From: Methylobacterium haplocladii
GTDB taxonomy: Bacteria; Pseudomonadota; Alphaproteobacteria; Rhizobiales; Beijerinckiaceae
Direction of reading: 5' to 3'
DNA length: 37,450 bases
Assembly (NCBI RefSeq): GCF_007992175.1
Contig: NZ_BJZT01000023.1
Span: 1-37,450, forward strand
Shown here: positions 35,183-37,450 of the stretch, piece after piece
Layout of the letters: every line of letters starts with the position of its first letter
Numbering within the stretch: position 1 is the stretch's first letter
Position numbers and translations under genes: made by a program
Notes under the pieces: model-generated
Databases searched by the model: none
Seen by the model: only the letters and a program-made list of their open reading frames with translations
Told to the model about the DNA's origin: nothing

Positions 35183-35914
35183 ATGACGACGCCTGCCAGC
35201 ACGTCCACGCCGCATATCCTCGTCGTCGAGGACGACCGCGAGATCAGCGCCCTCGTCGCGCGCTATCTCAGGGGTAACGAGTGCCGGGTCAGCCTCGCCG
35301 TGGACGGGCGCGACATGGATCGCGTCCTGTCGGAATCCCGCATCGACCTCGTCGTGCTCGACCTGATGCTGCCGGGGGAGGACGGGCTCAGCCTGTGCCG
35401 CCGCCTGCGTGCCGCCTCCGCCATCCCGATCCTGATGCTCACCGCCAAGTCGGAAGAGATCGACCGGATCATCGGGCTCGAGACCGGGGCCGACGACTAC
35501 CTCGCCAAGCCGTTCAACCCGCGCGAACTGCTCGCCCGCATTCGCGCGATCCTGCGGCGGGGCAGCGGTGCCGACAAATCCGAAGCGGAGGAGGTGCGCC
35601 GCCTGCACTTCCAGGGCTGGACCCTCGATACGGGGCTGCGGCAGGTCCTGAGCCCGGAGGGGGCGCGCATCGCCATCACCGGCGCCGAGTTCGACCTGCT
35701 GCACGCCCTCTGCCTGCGCCCGGGGCGGGTGCTGTCCCGCGACCAGTTGCTCGACCTGACCCAGGGGCGCAGCGCCGGGCCGTTCGAGCGCAGCATCGAC
35801 GTGCTCGTCAGCCGCATCCGCCAGAAGATCGAGCGGGACGCGCGCGCGCCCGAGATCATCCGCACGATCCGCTCCGGCGGCTACCTGTTTGCGCCTGAGG
35901 TGACCCGCTCATGA
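35183..35914 (+). CDS. OmpR-family response regulator
   Basis: The protein has 243 residues from ATG 35183. The receiver domain (about 10-125) has the acidic pocket EDD (16-18), phospho-acceptor D60 (VVLDLMLP), T86 (LTAK) and K108 (LAKPF). The C-terminal winged helix (about 145-240) is of OmpR/PhoB type (ITGAEFDLLHALCLRPGRVLSRDQLLDL, SIDVLVSRIRQKIE, IRTIRSGGYLFAPEV). It is phosphorylated by its cognate kinase and binds DNA as a dimer. The stop codon overlaps the kinase start (ATGA at 35911-35914), so they are translationally coupled. The target genes and signal are unknown. Confidence 0.95.
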   Translation: MTTPASTSTPHILVVEDDREISALVARYLRGNECRVSLAVDGRDMDRVLSESRIDLVVLDLMLPGEDGLSLCRRLRAASAIPILMLTAKSEEIDRIIGLETGADDYLAKPFNPRELLARIRAILRRGSGADKSEAEEVRRLHFQGWTLDTGLRQVLSPEGARIAITGAEFDLLHALCLRPGRVLSRDQLLDLTQGRSAGPFERSIDVLVSRIRQKIERDARAPEIIRTIRSGGYLFAPEVTRS

Positions 35915-37380
35915 GGACGCTCAGCACGGGCACGGCGCCGGTCGCGGCGACTTCCGCTAATCCGGCGCGCGGCCTGCGCCGCTACTGGCCGCGGCCGAAG
36001 AGTGTCGCCGGACAGATCGCCCTGCTCGTCGTCGCGGCGATCGTCGCGACGCATGCGGTCGCTGCCCTCGCGCTCTTCGCCCTGCGCGAGCCCTGGCGGG
36101 CGGAGGCGCGTCCAGGTGTCGCCGCCAACCGGCTCGCCGTCATCGCCCGCATGCTCGACGACACCGCGCCGGAGGGGCGCGACGCGATCCTGACGGCGGC
36201 GAAGCGCAGCGTCCCGTCGCTGCATCTCGGCACCTGGGACGGTACGCCCCCGCAGGTCGAGAGCGAGCGCCTGCGCGAGCACCCTATCATCGAGCGCCTG
36301 CGCGACGCCTTCGGCCGCGACCTCGCGCTGGCGGATCTCGGGCCGGATTCGGGCAGCGACGATCCGCCCGTGCTGCATCTCGGCCTGCGTACGCCCGCCG
36401 GCGCCGGGCTTCGTGCCACCCTTCCGGACGAGACGCTGGGGCCGCCGAAGCGCGGTGTCATCATTTTCACCCTCGTCTTCATGGCGACCACCCTGACGCT
36501 GCTGACCGTCTGGGCGACGCGGGCGCTCACGGCGCCGCTCGCGCAGCTCGCCGGTGCGGCGGAGGCCTTCGGCACGCGCCGCGCGCCGCCGCCGCTGCCC
36601 CGCCGCGGCCCCGAGGAGGTGCTGGCGCTCGCCGGCGCCCTCGACCGGATGCGCGCCCGCGTGAACCGCCTCATCGACGACCGCACCCAGATGCTCGCCG
36701 CGATCAGCCACGACCTCCGCACGCCGATCACGCGCCTGCGCCTGCGCGCCGAGTTCATCGACGACGAGCAGGCCCGCGAGCGGACCCTTCGCGACCTCGA
36801 CCAGATGAACGCGCTGGTCGAGGCGGCGCTCGCCTATGCTCGCGACGAGCGCGCTGCCGATGGCGGTTCGGACAAGGAGAAGCCGCTGATCGACGTCGCC
36901 TCCCTGGTCCAGACCGTCTGCGACGATTTTTCGGATACCGGCGCGGACGTGCGGATGGAGCAGGCGCGGCACGTCCTGATCCGGGCCCATCCCGAGGACG
37001 TCCAGCGCGCCGTCGTCAACCTCGTCGACAACGCCGTGAAATATGCCGGCAGCGCCCGGCTCTCGGTCGGCAAGTCCGCCACCGGCGTCGTGATCGCGGT
37101 GGCCGACGATGGGCCGGGCATCCCGGAGGCCGAGCGCCACGCCATGCTGCAACCCTTCGTCCGTGGCGACCGTGCCCGCAACCTCAACGACGCGAGCGGC
37201 TTCGGCCTCGGCCTCTCGATCGTCTTCGCCATCGTCGAGGCGCATGATGGGCGGCTGGCGCTGGAGAACCGGGTGGGTGGGGGTCTGAGCGTGCGGATCG
37301 AGTTGCCGGGGACGCTGAAGGCGGCCGGGGAGGATCGGCGGCCGGCTGCCGTTTCAGAGCGGGCGAACGTCGATGGATGA
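35911..37380 (+). CDS. Sensor histidine kinase, EnvZ-like
   Basis: The protein has 489 residues. TM1 covers about 34-58. A periplasmic sensor of roughly 120 residues follows, then TM2 about 181-203, HAMP about 203-255, a HisKA dimerisation domain with the phospho-accepting H267 (AAISHDLRTPITRLRLR), and a HATPase domain with the N box (NLVDNAVKYA), G1 (DDGPGIP) and G2 (GFGLGLSIV). The layout matches EnvZ-type kinases that partner OmpR-type regulators. The C-terminal ~25 residues are a variable tail. It is co-transcribed with the response regulator. The signal cannot be inferred. The gene ends 70 bases before the window edge, with nothing recognisable after it. Confidence 0.95.
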   Translation: MRTLSTGTAPVAATSANPARGLRRYWPRPKSVAGQIALLVVAAIVATHAVAALALFALREPWRAEARPGVAANRLAVIARMLDDTAPEGRDAILTAAKRSVPSLHLGTWDGTPPQVESERLREHPIIERLRDAFGRDLALADLGPDSGSDDPPVLHLGLRTPAGAGLRATLPDETLGPPKRGVIIFTLVFMATTLTLLTVWATRALTAPLAQLAGAAEAFGTRRAPPPLPRRGPEEVLALAGALDRMRARVNRLIDDRTQMLAAISHDLRTPITRLRLRAEFIDDEQARERTLRDLDQMNALVEAALAYARDERAADGGSDKEKPLIDVASLVQTVCDDFSDTGADVRMEQARHVLIRAHPEDVQRAVVNLVDNAVKYAGSARLSVGKSATGVVIAVADDGPGIPEAERHAMLQPFVRGDRARNLNDASGFGLGLSIVFAIVEAHDGRLALENRVGGGLSVRIELPGTLKAAGEDRRPAAVSERANVDG

Positions 37381-37450
37381 TGCCTGTGGCAGGAGCCTGC
37401 TTCCCACCCGGCACGGTCATGACCCGATACGGATTGATTTCCCGCTAGCT

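Overview
The window is a GC-rich (roughly 70%) chromosomal segment of an alphaproteobacterium. Gene content and gene order best fit the Rhizobiales, most likely a Methylobacterium/Methylorubrum-type organism. This rests on the thyA-folA-hflK-hflC-degP run beside serB/miaA, the fumC-DUF4169-RHH cluster, the SspB-type ClpX adaptor, a CtrA-type box and the CIRCE-controlled groESL. The taxonomic call is an inference from protein style and synteny, not from a database match. I see no rRNA, tRNA, CRISPR array, prophage or insertion sequence. The window reads as core chromosome with small intergenic palindromic repeats.

Layout. 1-3.3 kb: nadC (NAD synthesis), a secreted L,D-transpeptidase and a membrane-anchored class III nucleotide cyclase. 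3.3-5.8 kb (minus strand): groES-groEL with a CIRCE operator and a groEL terminator, followed by what looks like a decayed C-terminal piece of the outer-membrane assembly protein BamA. 5.85-11.35 kb (plus): a CorA-type transporter, a palindromic repeat, a polysaccharide flippase and glcE-glcF (glycolate oxidase, without glcD). 11.4-19.8 kb (mostly minus): two paralogous chemoreceptors, between and beside which lie fumC, a DUF4169 protein, a small ribbon-helix-helix protein, a plus-strand cytochrome P450 and an SspB-like adaptor. 20.2-26.6 kb (plus): a CPBP membrane protease, thyA-folA, hflK-hflC and degP. 26.8-31.9 kb: serB and miaA (divergent), a beta-hydroxyacid dehydrogenase, moaA divergent from a DUF971 protein, and a small secreted cysteine-rich protein with a CtrA box upstream. 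32.1-34.85 kb (minus): tetR, proC, ybjN-like and ubiK-like genes. 34.85-37.4 kb (plus): an OmpR/EnvZ-type two-component pair.

Functional themes are folate and dTMP supply (thyA/folA), membrane protein quality control (hflKC/degP/CPBP), protein folding (groESL), glyoxylate and TCA metabolism (glcEF/fumC), chemotaxis, and regulation.

The most striking non-genic signal is a perfect 16-bp palindrome at 27953-27968, identical to the ParB-binding site parS, lying inside the miaA reading frame. It suggests that this region is origin-proximal and that miaA carries a centromere site within its codons. Other signals worth a look are the BamA relic after groEL, a perfect CtrA box (31538-31553), a 9-mer CTTGGTTAA shared by the upstream regions of both chemoreceptors and fumC, and a 13-bp palindrome in front of the two-component operon.
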